From Spirochaetia bacterium (GTDB taxonomy: Bacteria; Spirochaetota; Spirochaetia; Sphaerochaetales; Sphaerochaetaceae): 13,143 nucleotides of DNA. Each line of letters starts with the position of its first letter. Within the stretch, counting starts at the first letter, position 1. Shown here in pieces: positions 1 to 7,355 of the stretch. The position numbers and the translations under genes were made by a program. The notes under the pieces were generated by a model that was not told the origin of the DNA, ran no database searches, and worked only from the letters and a program-made list of their open reading frames with translations. The stretch is from assembly GCA_009929055.1 (NCBI GenBank), contig SABI01000045.1, forward strand, positions 1 through 13,143, written 5' to 3'.

Positions 1-1013
1 ACCCAATCACTATTAAAGAAGTTGCACAAGATGCAGGTGTTTCTATTGCTACTGTATCAAGAGTATTAAATAATCATGATTCAGTTACGAGTGAGACAAG
101 AAATAATGTATTGAAAGTGATGAAACAGCTTGGATATAATAGAAACGAAGTCGCTCGTTCTCTCAAAATGAGATTCACTAACACTATAGGTATAGTAGCT
201 CCAAAGCTAAGTAATCCCTACTTTATGGACGTAGTTGAGGTTTTAGATCAGCTCCTTACTCCCCTTGGCTACACAATGATTATTAGTTGCTCAAACGATA
301 ATATAGCTGAAGAACAAAAACGAATCCAGGTTCTCCTTGATAGAAATGTAGATGCTCTTGTAGTAATTCCAGCAAGTTTACAAGGTCACCACCTTACTAC
401 CCGAACCGTTTCTCGAGTCCCTATGGTAATGGTAGACCGCTATATTGAAGGGGTCAAAGCAGATGCCGTTCTCGTAGATAACCGCTATGGGGTAAAAACG
501 ATGGTGCACTCCCTTTACAACGAAGGGTTTACCCGTATTGGCTATATTGGAGGAGATAATGATATTCTTACTGCAAATGAGCGCTATGCAGGATACCTTC
601 AAAGTATGAATGAATTAGGTCTTAGTGTAGAAAATGATTTTATCTACATAAAAGGGACTATGACAATTAAAGATGGCCGAAAGGCAATGGAGCAGTTTTT
701 ATCACACGAGAATCCTCCAAAAGCCTATCTTATAGCCAACGATTTACTTCACCTTGGAGTTACTTCTCACTTAATAGAACAGCTTCCTATTGATGAAAGG
801 GAAAAAATTGTCCTCGCAAGTTTCGACTATCTAAGTTATTCACCTCTTCTTGCTTTTTGCCACTATGCAATGAGGCAACCTCAAGAAATTATAGGCTCTG
901 AAGTCGTGCGACTTTTAATAAGAAGGTTGCAAGGTGACTATAAAGGCCCTTATGAAAAAGTTGTTATTACTCCAGAACTAAAAATTCTAAAAAAGAATAG
1001 TAAGATATCTTAG
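1..1013 (+). CDS. LacI-family transcriptional regulator (5' end cut by window)
   Basis: The reading frame is open from the first complete codon at base 3, and 336 codons are visible. LacI regulators are usually 330-340 residues, so only a few N-terminal residues are missing. The N-terminus is a classic LacI helix-turn-helix (ITIKEVAQDAGVSIATVSR, then VLNN), followed by the hinge and a type I periplasmic-binding-protein fold from about visible residue 58 (TIGIVAPKLSNPYFMDVVE). Family signatures of the sugar-binding core follow: IGYIGGDND, a R-x-GY element (ERYAGYL), AYLIANDLLHLG, LASFDYLSYSPLLA and the QP-x(4)-G helix. Family knowledge: such proteins are dimeric, usually sugar-responsive repressors of nearby catabolic genes. 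The target is probably upstream, outside the window. Its stop overlaps the converging DUF2148 gene by 4 bp, so there is no terminator between them. The effector cannot be named. Confidence 0.93.
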   Translation, partial: PITIKEVAQDAGVSIATVSRVLNNHDSVTSETRNNVLKVMKQLGYNRNEVARSLKMRFTNTIGIVAPKLSNPYFMDVVEVLDQLLTPLGYTMIISCSNDNIAEEQKRIQVLLDRNVDALVVIPASLQGHHLTTRTVSRVPMVMVDRYIEGVKADAVLVDNRYGVKTMVHSLYNEGFTRIGYIGGDNDILTANERYAGYLQSMNELGLSVENDFIYIKGTMTIKDGRKAMEQFLSHENPPKAYLIANDLLHLGVTSHLIEQLPIDEREKIVLASFDYLSYSPLLAFCHYAMRQPQEIIGSEVVRLLIRRLQGDYKGPYEKVVITPELKILKKNSKIS

Positions 1014-1561
1014 CCTCTTTTTCTATCAAAGAAAATATTTTTTCCTTTAATTGAAAGAATGATAGCATCAATTATTCTCACATCTTGCCCCAGTAATCCT
1101 AAATTACGAGCAGCCATTGCAACACTAAACATCACCCTGTTATCAACCCTCATATCTGCTGCAATTGATACAGCAGAGCCAACTGCAATTCCCATATCAC
1201 CAGTATTAAAAGCACAAGGGGTGTAAGGATGTTCTTCTTTTTCATCACAATTAGCAAAACCACACAAGCCACAATGATTTAGCCTCATAACGTGAATTGA
1301 GGTTCCAATCAGGATAAGACCATCTGCTGCTTCGAGATTTAAAGCATCTCTAAGAAAGAAAGAGTCAGCATCTTCTGCTTCAACCATTCTTCTCATCTCA
1401 ATGACTAATTCATCTCTCCCCTGTTTTTCTACAAAAGCTATCCTAAGATGATCTACCCCCTTTGCTTTAGGGGCAGTTCTTGCTGCGCTCATCATAATTT
1501 TAGCTACTTGGCTAATAGCATCTTCTCTTGTTTCTTCTTCAAATATAATATTCTTATTCAT
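1010..1561 (-). CDS. DUF2148 domain protein (ferredoxin-like cysteine motif)
   Basis: The 183-residue product matches what I know of DUF2148, a family common in anaerobic bacteria and archaea with no assigned function. The N-terminal half is Ala-rich and helical (AKIMMSAARTAPKAKGVDHL) and is followed by a region with an Asp/Gly-rich strand (AADGLILIGTS). The key feature is a four-cysteine cluster, C97, C100, C105 and C116 (HCGLCGFANC, then TPCAF), well suited to bind an iron-sulfur cluster. The C-terminal part is helix-rich with GMGIAVGSAVS-type small-residue stretches (DMGIAVGSAVSIAADMRVDN). No signal peptide or membrane segment is visible, so it is probably cytosolic. The ATG is preceded by a good AGAGG ribosome binding site on the minus strand (about 1565-1570). 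The neighbours (LacI repressor, AsmA-like protein) say little about its role, and it appears monocistronic. The family call is confident; the function is unknown. Confidence 0.85.
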   Translation of the reverse strand: MNKNIIFEEETREDAISQVAKIMMSAARTAPKAKGVDHLRIAFVEKQGRDELVIEMRRMVEAEDADSFFLRDALNLEAADGLILIGTSIHVMRLNHCGLCGFANCDEKEEHPYTPCAFNTGDMGIAVGSAVSIAADMRVDNRVMFSVAMAARNLGLLGQDVRIIDAIILSIKGKNIFFDRKRG

Positions 1562-1698
1562 ATTCCTCTATGTTAGCAAAGAAGCTATCACAATGCCACT
1601 ATGAAAAAAGGTTCTTATTCGAAGAGAGGGCTTTCCCATTCATTCTTCAAATGAAGTTTTCGAATATATAAAAGTCTATATAACTCTAAAAAAGTGTG

Positions 1699-1704
1699 TA
1701 TAAT
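1699..1704 (+). promoter_or_regulatory. Candidate -10 element (TATAAT) for the AsmA-like gene
   Basis: A perfect TATAAT hexamer lies 22 bp before the ATG at 1726, inside an AT-rich stretch (1660-1725). No convincing -35 box lies 16-18 bp upstream (the sequence there is near CTATAT). The predicted transcription start near 1711 would give a leader of about 15 nt holding little more than the GAGGAG ribosome binding site. Seen in sequence; promoter activity is inferred. Confidence 0.45.
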
Positions 1705-1725
1705 AAATTTTATGAGGAGTTTTAA

Positions 1726-2706
1726 ATGAAAAATCGTTTCTTGAAAGGCTTTATAATATTTATTTCTATCATTCTTGTTATGTTTATCTTCATTTTTATT
1801 GCAATACAAGTTGGAGAGACTCAATTGGCGAACATGATAAATACTACTGATAATACAAGAATTTCCTCTGTAGATATTAAGCTATTAAGGGCAAAAGTAA
1901 TTATTAAAGATCTTCAGATACATCAACCTCCCTTGAGCGTGGAGGCAGAAGAACTCTCTTTAACAGCATCGTTAAGTGAATTAGTAGACCTTGCCTTCAA
2001 CAAAGGAAAAGAGCTCTCTCAATTACGAGTATATGCCTCTGGTGTAAGGATGAAGAGTGATACAATTGAATTTGATGTTTCACACCTTGTAGTAAGTGCT
2101 AAAGGGAGAGTCTCTCTCCTTGATATTAATAATGCTCACCTTTTTTCAAGTGAAATAACAATAGATGATTTTAGGTATGAACAAAAAGAGAGTGATGTTA
2201 CCTTCATTGGGGCAGCTGGAGACATCTATTTTGTAGGCGATATTGATGGTAATACGAATATAGAGAACCTCTCATCAGTTATAGAAGTTCTCGATATCTT
2301 AAAAGTAGATATTCAAAAACCGCAGATTATATTTCCATCAACGAGCATGAGCAGTATTCCATTGTTAAACGCAGATTCATCATGGTTGAAAAATAGTGAC
2401 AATTTTAAAGGAGAGGTAATATCAGTTGAAGCCTATTCGAATAAAGAGATATTAAAAGCAGAGGATATTTTGATAGATTTTCCCCTTATTACCATAGATG
2501 GAGAGCTTACCCTCTCTACAACAGGATTAATTCATATCGATTCTCGTGTTACTCATCTAGAAGAGACTATCTCAACTGAGCTCAATCCATTCCTTGCCTT
2601 TTTTGGTTTTCAAATCCCTAAAGGGGCTTTCACTTTTTTCATTCATTATGATCCTAGTGAACAAGCCCCTCCTGTTATAGAGATGAAACCAATAGCTGTA
2701 ACATAA
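1726..2706 (+). CDS. Membrane-anchored AsmA-like protein
   Basis: The 326-residue protein has one strongly hydrophobic N-terminal segment (about residues 8-29) preceded by Lys/Arg, acting as an uncleaved anchor or signal. A mainly beta-predicted extracytoplasmic region follows. That region resembles AsmA/DUF748-type proteins: strand-rich segments built of short amphipathic stretches (ISSVDIKLLRAKVIIKDLQI, LSVEAEELSLTASLSELVDL, AKGRVSLLDINNAHLF) and a later ITIDGELTLSTTG segment. AsmA-like proteins of diderm bacteria span the periplasm and are linked to lipid transport and outer-membrane homeostasis. This one is short compared with the 600-1000 residue classical members. The start is fixed by a GAGGAG site 7 bp before the ATG. 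It is flanked by a divergent DUF2148 gene and, 3 bp downstream, by the converging dehydrogenase stop, so it is probably monocistronic. The fold assignment is by pattern only. Confidence 0.6.
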   Translation: MKNRFLKGFIIFISIILVMFIFIFIAIQVGETQLANMINTTDNTRISSVDIKLLRAKVIIKDLQIHQPPLSVEAEELSLTASLSELVDLAFNKGKELSQLRVYASGVRMKSDTIEFDVSHLVVSAKGRVSLLDINNAHLFSSEITIDDFRYEQKESDVTFIGAAGDIYFVGDIDGNTNIENLSSVIEVLDILKVDIQKPQIIFPSTSMSSIPLLNADSSWLKNSDNFKGEVISVEAYSNKEILKAEDILIDFPLITIDGELTLSTTGLIHIDSRVTHLEETISTELNPFLAFFGFQIPKGAFTFFIHYDPSEQAPPVIEMKPIAVT

Positions 2707-2709
2707 CTA

Positions 2710-3771
2710 CTATTTTAACTCTTCATCAAAACAGATAGCTACTTTCCCACAGTCTCCACTGGCCATTAAAGCATAGGCTTTATCGGCATCAGATAGGCTA
2801 AAACGGTGAGTTACTAAATCTTCTGGGTGAATATTCCATCGTACTAATCTTTCAACAAGATCTTCCATTCTCCAGATGCTTGTTACCCAAGATCCATATA
2901 TAGTTTTTTGATCATGAATGATATCTGGACTTGGATTAAAGGAGACAGTCCCCCCTTCTCCAACAAAGGCTATCTTTCCCCACTGTCTTGTTGCCCTAAT
3001 AGCGATAGCTCTTCCATCTGCATGAGCACTACAATCGAATGCTTTTTCAACACCAGAGCCGTGTGTGAGATCCTTTATCTTTTGTACCATATCCTCTGAA
3101 GGGACAAAGGCATGGTCTACTAATCCTAATTTCTTAGCAAGGGCAATACGGTCTGGATTGACTTCAACCCCTATAAGGGTATTCGCCCCTAATGCCTTAG
3201 AGAGCATTAAAGCAGCGAGTCCTACAGGTCCTAGCCCTACAACAAGGACAGCATCATTGCCACTAACTCCCACTTTTTCAATTGCTTCATAGACGGTACC
3301 AAAACCACAAGCTACTTGGGCTCCATCTGTATAGGTTAATTCATCAGGAAGATAGACAAGGTCTTTTTCATCAGCAAGGATATAAGGAGCCATTCCTCCA
3401 TCACGTTGCCAGCCATAAGCAGCTCTGTGCTCACTTGAACAACTTATCATATAGCCCATACGGCAATCATGGCACACTCCACAGCCACTGATATGATAAA
3501 TGATAACTCTGTCCCCTTCTTTAAATCGCTTACATCCTGGACCCGTCTGGACAACTTGCCCACTAGGTTCGTGACCTGCAATAACTCCTTGATACCCTTC
3601 CGGACCTTTTCCTAAATGTTCACGATAAATAGCTCTAATATCAGAGCCACAAATTGTTGAACTCTTTGTTTTTACGACTACCTGCCCATGACCAGGAGTA
3701 GGTACATCAAACTCTTTAAATGCAACAGTACTGTTTCCAGGGAGCGTTGCCCCTTTCATCTTTTTATCCAT
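2710..3771 (-). CDS. Zinc-dependent alcohol/polyol dehydrogenase (MDR family)
   Basis: This 353-residue medium-chain dehydrogenase has normal family length. It shows the catalytic zinc ligands C41 (STICGSDIR) and H67-E68 (AGHEPSG), with C155 as the likely third ligand. The structural-zinc lobe is C97, C100, C103 and C111 (CGVCHDCRMGYMISC). The Rossmann fold carries GLGPVG at 179-184 and an acidic residue, E203, at the end of the second strand, which favours NAD over NADP. The general reaction is reversible oxidation of an alcohol or polyol to a ketone or aldehyde in the cytosol. The gene starts 23 bp after the aldo-keto reductase stop on the same strand, with its own GGAGG site, so the two form an operon divergent from a XylR-like regulator. 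Sorbitol/xylitol-type or threonine-type dehydrogenases are the closest themes. A polyol role is inferred from context, and the substrate is unproven. Confidence 0.88.
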   Translation of the reverse strand: MDKKMKGATLPGNSTVAFKEFDVPTPGHGQVVVKTKSSTICGSDIRAIYREHLGKGPEGYQGVIAGHEPSGQVVQTGPGCKRFKEGDRVIIYHISGCGVCHDCRMGYMISCSSEHRAAYGWQRDGGMAPYILADEKDLVYLPDELTYTDGAQVACGFGTVYEAIEKVGVSGNDAVLVVGLGPVGLAALMLSKALGANTLIGVEVNPDRIALAKKLGLVDHAFVPSEDMVQKIKDLTHGSGVEKAFDCSAHADGRAIAIRATRQWGKIAFVGEGGTVSFNPSPDIIHDQKTIYGSWVTSIWRMEDLVERLVRWNIHPEDLVTHRFSLSDADKAYALMASGDCGKVAICFDEELK

Positions 3772-3794
3772 AATTAGACCTCCATTATTATCTA

Positions 3795-4793
3795 TTAAGT
3801 GGTGATTACACCTTGTTCATCCCATAAATCGTGCCAGTCTTTTGCCCCTTCCCATAAAAAGACATGTCCTTTTATAAGTCGGCAATTCTTATCTATAGCA
3901 TCTATTGCCTCTTTCTCTGATTGAGAAAGAGGATCTGTATTAACTGCCTCTAAGTTAGAGAGAATATTTCTTTCATTTGTTGATAAAGGAATAGGGATAT
4001 GATTATTGCTTACCGCCCATTTAAGACAAATAGAGGCTGGGTGAACATTATGTTTTTTTGCTATCTCTATGATTACAGGATCTTCCATATCAACACTATC
4101 ACCCTCTGTTCTATCTCTTAATGGCCGATGAGGAGAGCCAAGAGGGGAGTATCCTATTGAGACGATATCATTATCGTCACAGAATTTTTTTAACTCTTTT
4201 TGTTGGAAATGAGGATGCAATTCCATCTCATGAACACTCACTGGAACAACAGCATCGTTAAGGAGAAGGGTAAGCTTCGGTATTGTCATGTTTGAAGTCC
4301 CTATGTGGTGGGTAAGTCCTTCGTTAACAAATTCTTCAAGAACTCTCCACGTTTTCATAAAATTATCATGATTATAGGGCTTAGAGTTTGGAGACCGCGC
4401 ATCAATAGAACACTTTGGTGGGTGGTAGTTAGGGAATGGCCAATGAACTAGATAGAGGTCAAGATAATCAAGTCTCAAATTTTTTAATGTTTTATGAAAA
4501 GACTCACGAGCTGCTTTTGGTTCATGAGCATCATTCCAGAGCTTTGAAGTAATCCACAGGTCCTCTCTCTTTACGATGTTTGATGAAAATAATTCTTCAA
4601 ATACTTCCCCAATTACATCTTCGTTGCCGTATACACTCGCACAATCAATATGGCGATATCCATGTTCAACTGCAAAACGGACACTTTGTGCTATCTGTTT
4701 TGGTTCAACGTGGTCTGATCCAAAAGTTCCTAATCCAATAGTTGGCACTTTCTTACCGGTACTCTTTATCGTTAAAAAATGATGTGTACTCAT
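3795..4793 (-). CDS. Aldo-keto reductase (aldose/aldehyde reductase-like)
   Basis: The 332-residue TIM-barrel aldo-keto reductase has the full catalytic tetrad: D50 (HIDCASVYG), Y55, K84 (WITSKLW) and H117 (LYLVHWPF). It also has VPTIGLGTFGS near the N-terminus and GTSNMT at 165-170. Such enzymes reduce aldehydes and aldoses to alcohols with a nicotinamide cofactor. Two usual features are altered. The NQ of the NQ-x-E-x-HP motif reads HE (residues 188-189), and the IPKS loop that binds the 2'-phosphate of NADPH reads IPLS, with Leu at 270 and one residue fewer before the Arg. The C-terminal tail (VFLWEGAKDWHDLWDE) resembles eukaryote-like alcohol/aldehyde reductases also found in some bacteria. 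The start is supported by GAGGAG immediately upstream. It is first gene of a two-gene operon with the zinc dehydrogenase, divergent from the XylR-like regulator. Confidence 0.9.
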   Translation of the reverse strand: MSTHHFLTIKSTGKKVPTIGLGTFGSDHVEPKQIAQSVRFAVEHGYRHIDCASVYGNEDVIGEVFEELFSSNIVKREDLWITSKLWNDAHEPKAARESFHKTLKNLRLDYLDLYLVHWPFPNYHPPKCSIDARSPNSKPYNHDNFMKTWRVLEEFVNEGLTHHIGTSNMTIPKLTLLLNDAVVPVSVHEMELHPHFQQKELKKFCDDNDIVSIGYSPLGSPHRPLRDRTEGDSVDMEDPVIIEIAKKHNVHPASICLKWAVSNNHIPIPLSTNERNILSNLEAVNTDPLSQSEKEAIDAIDKNCRLIKGHVFLWEGAKDWHDLWDEQGVITT

Positions 4794-4823
4794 TACTAAC
4801 TCCTCTTTTATGTGTTCTATTAA

Positions 4824-4851
4824 ATCGTATCATTAATTATGGAGAATTCAA
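4824..4851 (-). promoter_or_regulatory. Candidate promoter of the reductase-dehydrogenase operon
   Basis: Reading the minus strand, a TTGAAT -35 (4846-4851) and TACGAT -10 (4824-4829) are separated by 16 bp. This places the start near 4817, about 24 nt before the reductase ATG and its GAGGAG site. Both boxes are 4-5 of 6 matches. The adjacent repeat at 4851-4885 sits just upstream of the -35, a typical location for activator binding by AraC-type regulators. Activity is inferred. Confidence 0.4.
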
Positions 4852-4885
4852 TACGTAAAATACGATAATAGTATATTGTTTTACG
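4851..4885. promoter_or_regulatory. Candidate operator: inverted and direct repeats between divergent genes
   Basis: A perfect 7-bp inverted repeat, CGTAAAA at 4854-4860 and TTTTACG at 4879-4885, is separated by 18 bp. Within it lies a direct repeat of a 9-bp unit, ATACGTAAA (4851-4859) and ATACGATAA (4860-4868), with 7 of 9 matches. It lies in the 115-bp gap between the divergently transcribed aldo-keto reductase and XylR-like regulator. The natural inference is that this regulator binds here and controls both directions. AraC-type proteins usually bind direct repeats in tandem, so the 9-bp repeat may matter more than the inverted one. Confidence 0.45.
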
Positions 4886-4908
4886 AAATGTTGTGTTATC
4901 TTTTAATA

Positions 4909-6051
4909 ATGATTACAGTTGGTATTTCACTCCATTTTCAAGATACATATGATAAAGAAGTTACTTTAGGGATTATTGAGTTTGCTAAAGGACAACCACA
5001 ATGGCGGCTTAGTGGCCCCATTGGGGGATTAAGTGATTCAGGTATGAGAAAAGAAGAACAACTTGATGCCCTTATTACTCGAATTGAACACATAAATGAT
5101 CTAAAACACTATAAAAATCTTCACATCCCAATTATCGACATCGCAGGAGCATTTCATGAAAGTGGAATTTATAGTGTTCAAAACGATGATGAATCGACTG
5201 GAAAGAAAGCTGGAGACTTTATTCGAGACATGGGAGTCTATTCGGTAGCTTATTGTGGAGTAAAGGATGCTTCATGGTCATCACAGAGGCTTAATGGATT
5301 TTCTAAAAGTATAGGTAAACCGTTTCAAGAGATTCCTTCCTTTACTCATACTCTTGGGTTTTATAAAAATCAAAAACTAAGTAAAGCCCTTTATAAATTT
5401 CTTCAAGGACTTGCTATTCCTACAGCAATATTTTGTTGTAATGATATTGTTGCTCTAAAAGTAACGAGACATATATTAGACCTTGGCTATCAAATTCCCT
5501 CCCAACTCAGTGTAGTAAGTGTAGATAATGATCCTCTTCTTTGTACCCTTGCTACTCCCACTCTAACGAGTGTTGCCCTGAATTGTTTCTCAATTGGCTA
5601 TAAAGCAGCTTCGACTGTACTAAAATTATTAGAAGATAAAAAGGATGAAGTAGAGACAATTGCCCTCATAAGCCCACTAGAAGTAGTAGAAAGAGAGAGT
5701 ACTCAAATATTCTTAACCCATGATGAAGTTGTTGATAAAGGGCTTATTTTTATTAAAGAACATGTAAATGAAGGAATTAATGTAGAAGATGTAATTAAAG
5801 TGAGTGCTACTAGTCGAAGAAATCTAGAAATTAAATGGAAAAAAGCAAGGGGGAAAACTATTCTAAGTGACATCATAGAGCAACGGATGAAAGTAGCAAA
5901 AAGGCTTCTAAGAGAGACTAATGCAACTATTGAAAGTATTGCTCTCGAATGTGGGTTTAATACGAGCCAGCGCTTTTATGCTATCTTTAAAAGAGAGGTG
6001 GGCTTTTCCCCAAAAAAGTGGAGAGAAATGAGCAAAAAAGCATATCGTTAG
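4909..6051 (+). CDS. XylR-like transcriptional activator (sugar-binding domain + AraC HTH)
   Basis: Two domains are visible in 380 residues, close to the ~390 of E. coli XylR. Residues 1-265 form a LacI-type periplasmic-binding fold (ITVGISLHFQDTYDKEV at the start, VQNDDESTGKKAGDFI, SSQRLNGF, TAIFCCNDIVALKVTRHI). Residues about 272-373 form an AraC-type double helix-turn-helix (TIESIALECGFNTSQRFYA, then FKREVGFSPKKWRE). XylR proteins bind a pentose and activate catabolic genes; the ligand here is not provable. I chose the ATG at 4909 because conserved sequence begins there. An in-frame ATG at 4888 and a TTG at 4876 lie within or next to the repeat, and none has a clear Shine-Dalgarno, unlike almost all neighbours. 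It is divergent from the reductase-dehydrogenase operon, which is its likely target, and 91 bp precede the next gene. Confidence 0.87.
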   Translation: MITVGISLHFQDTYDKEVTLGIIEFAKGQPQWRLSGPIGGLSDSGMRKEEQLDALITRIEHINDLKHYKNLHIPIIDIAGAFHESGIYSVQNDDESTGKKAGDFIRDMGVYSVAYCGVKDASWSSQRLNGFSKSIGKPFQEIPSFTHTLGFYKNQKLSKALYKFLQGLAIPTAIFCCNDIVALKVTRHILDLGYQIPSQLSVVSVDNDPLLCTLATPTLTSVALNCFSIGYKAASTVLKLLEDKKDEVETIALISPLEVVERESTQIFLTHDEVVDKGLIFIKEHVNEGINVEDVIKVSATSRRNLEIKWKKARGKTILSDIIEQRMKVAKRLLRETNATIESIALECGFNTSQRFYAIFKREVGFSPKKWREMSKKAYR

Positions 6052-6074
6052 AAGATATCCTGAAAAATCTTTGA

Positions 6075-6103
6075 TAGACATTTTGTTTTTCAGTAGGTAT
6101 AGT
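6075..6103 (+). promoter_or_regulatory. Candidate promoter for the NDK-mutarotase unit
   Basis: TAGACA (6075-6080) and TATAGT (6098-6103) are separated by exactly 17 bp. Each differs from the sigma-70 consensus at one base. Transcription would begin near 6110, about 33 nt before the ATG at 6143 with its AAGGAG site. This position also argues against the upstream in-frame TTG at 6071 being the start. Confidence 0.6.
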
Positions 6104-6142
6104 GAGGACAGGTATTTTCGATTAGTTAAGGAGCTCTATATT

Positions 6143-7330
6143 ATGGAACATTCTCTCTCATACGTTTTAGTAACACCCTATACAATTGCAAAAAGTAGAA
6201 CTGGTGGTGTATTAGCACGTTTATTATCACGCTCTGATGTTGAACTTGTTGGTTCTCAGATGATTGCACCAGATCAACAATTTGTTGATGATTATGCAGG
6301 GTTAATCCGTTCCCTCGATGATGGAGATACAGGAGTTACTAATGAGTTACTTGCATCCTATGTAGAAAAGAACTTAGCCCCCTCTGCTGGAAGACGGCAT
6401 AGATCTCTCTTATTAATCTTTAGGGGGGTGAAGGCTTGTGAGAAATTAAGTATTCTATGTGGTCCATTACACCCAGAGAGACGTAATATTGAACTCCTTA
6501 CTGGAGAGAATATTCGAGATACCTATGCCGATCTTATTATCTCTAGTGAAGATAAAGATGATATTACCTATTTCGAACCAGCAGTTCTCACTCCTAGGCT
6601 CCAAACAACGGCAGATGCCCATTTAGCTTTATTTGCAAAATGGCTTGTCGATGAAGAAAATATTGTAGAGAATATGGTCTATCCGAACCCAGAATTAGTG
6701 GAGAGATCTCTTGTAATTATTAAACCAGATAACTGGAAATATGCTTCAAGTAAACCTGGAACGATTATTGACATGTTCAGCAGAACAGGGCTTCGCATTG
6801 TGGGAGTAAAGGTTCATAGAATGAGTGTTGCTGAGGCTCTCGATTTCTATGGTTCAGTTAAAACAACCCTTAAAGAAAAATTAGCTCCAATATTTGCTCG
6901 AAAGGCAAAAGAACATCTAGAGAACCACTTTCAGATGAAACTTTCTGATGGGGTAGAACAAGCTTTAAGTGAATCTGTTGGGATAGAATATGCGGTAGAT
7001 CAATTTGAACAAATTGTAGAATTTATGAGTGGAACTCGTCCTTCAGTATGCCCACTTGAAGAACTTAATCATCCAGGGAGCGTGAAGTGTATGATTCTTA
7101 TCTATGAAGGAGAGAATGCAATACAGAAAATTCGAGATGTCCTTGGGCCAACAGACCCATTAAAGGCGCCAGGTGGTACCATTAGACGTGAATTTGGAAG
7201 TAACGTAATGGTCAATACTGCCCATGCATCTGATTCTTCTGAAAGTGCTAAAAGGGAGATGGGTGTAGTAAGAATTCATGACAATAGCTGCGCTGAAATA
7301 ATGAAGTCTTATCTATTAATGGTTTCTTAA
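6143..7330 (+). CDS. Tandem nucleoside diphosphate kinase-like protein (degenerate + intact domain)
   Basis: The 395-residue protein starts at the ATG at 6143, with AAGGAG about 10 bp upstream. The C-terminal domain (about 186-376) is recognisably nucleoside diphosphate kinase: RSLVIIKPDNW with Lys194, GTIIDMFSRTGLRIVGVKV, EGENAIQKIRDVLGPTDP, GGTIRREFG, and NTAHASDSSESAKRE with the phosphorylated His at 361. It has an extra ~40-residue insert (about 240-300) absent from the usual ~140-150 residue enzyme. The N-terminal domain (1-168) follows the same layout (YVLVTPYTIAKSRTGGVLARLL, then LLLIFRGVKACEKLSILCGPLHPE) but lacks KPD and the His-Gly/Ala-Ser-Asp motif, so it is probably catalytically dead. 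The likely role is NTP/NDP phosphate exchange in the cytosol, with a regulatory or structural first domain. It precedes galM by 25 bp and is probably in its operon. Confidence 0.85.
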   Translation: MEHSLSYVLVTPYTIAKSRTGGVLARLLSRSDVELVGSQMIAPDQQFVDDYAGLIRSLDDGDTGVTNELLASYVEKNLAPSAGRRHRSLLLIFRGVKACEKLSILCGPLHPERRNIELLTGENIRDTYADLIISSEDKDDITYFEPAVLTPRLQTTADAHLALFAKWLVDEENIVENMVYPNPELVERSLVIIKPDNWKYASSKPGTIIDMFSRTGLRIVGVKVHRMSVAEALDFYGSVKTTLKEKLAPIFARKAKEHLENHFQMKLSDGVEQALSESVGIEYAVDQFEQIVEFMSGTRPSVCPLEELNHPGSVKCMILIYEGENAIQKIRDVLGPTDPLKAPGGTIRREFGSNVMVNTAHASDSSESAKREMGVVRIHDNSCAEIMKSYLLMVS

Positions 7331-7355
7331 ATACAACAAAGAGAGAGGCAATGCA

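Noticed and set aside
1615..1824. Minus-strand 69-codon frame in the DUF2148/AsmA-like gap
   Set aside because: It overlaps the start and anchor of the well-supported AsmA-like gene, is Lys/Asn/Leu-rich by AT bias, and has no homology I recognise.
6071..6142. TTG start giving 24 extra residues on the NDK-like protein
   Set aside because: It sits inside the promoter-like boxes, lacks a ribosome binding site, and the ATG at 6143 has AAGGAG and begins where the NDK fold begins.
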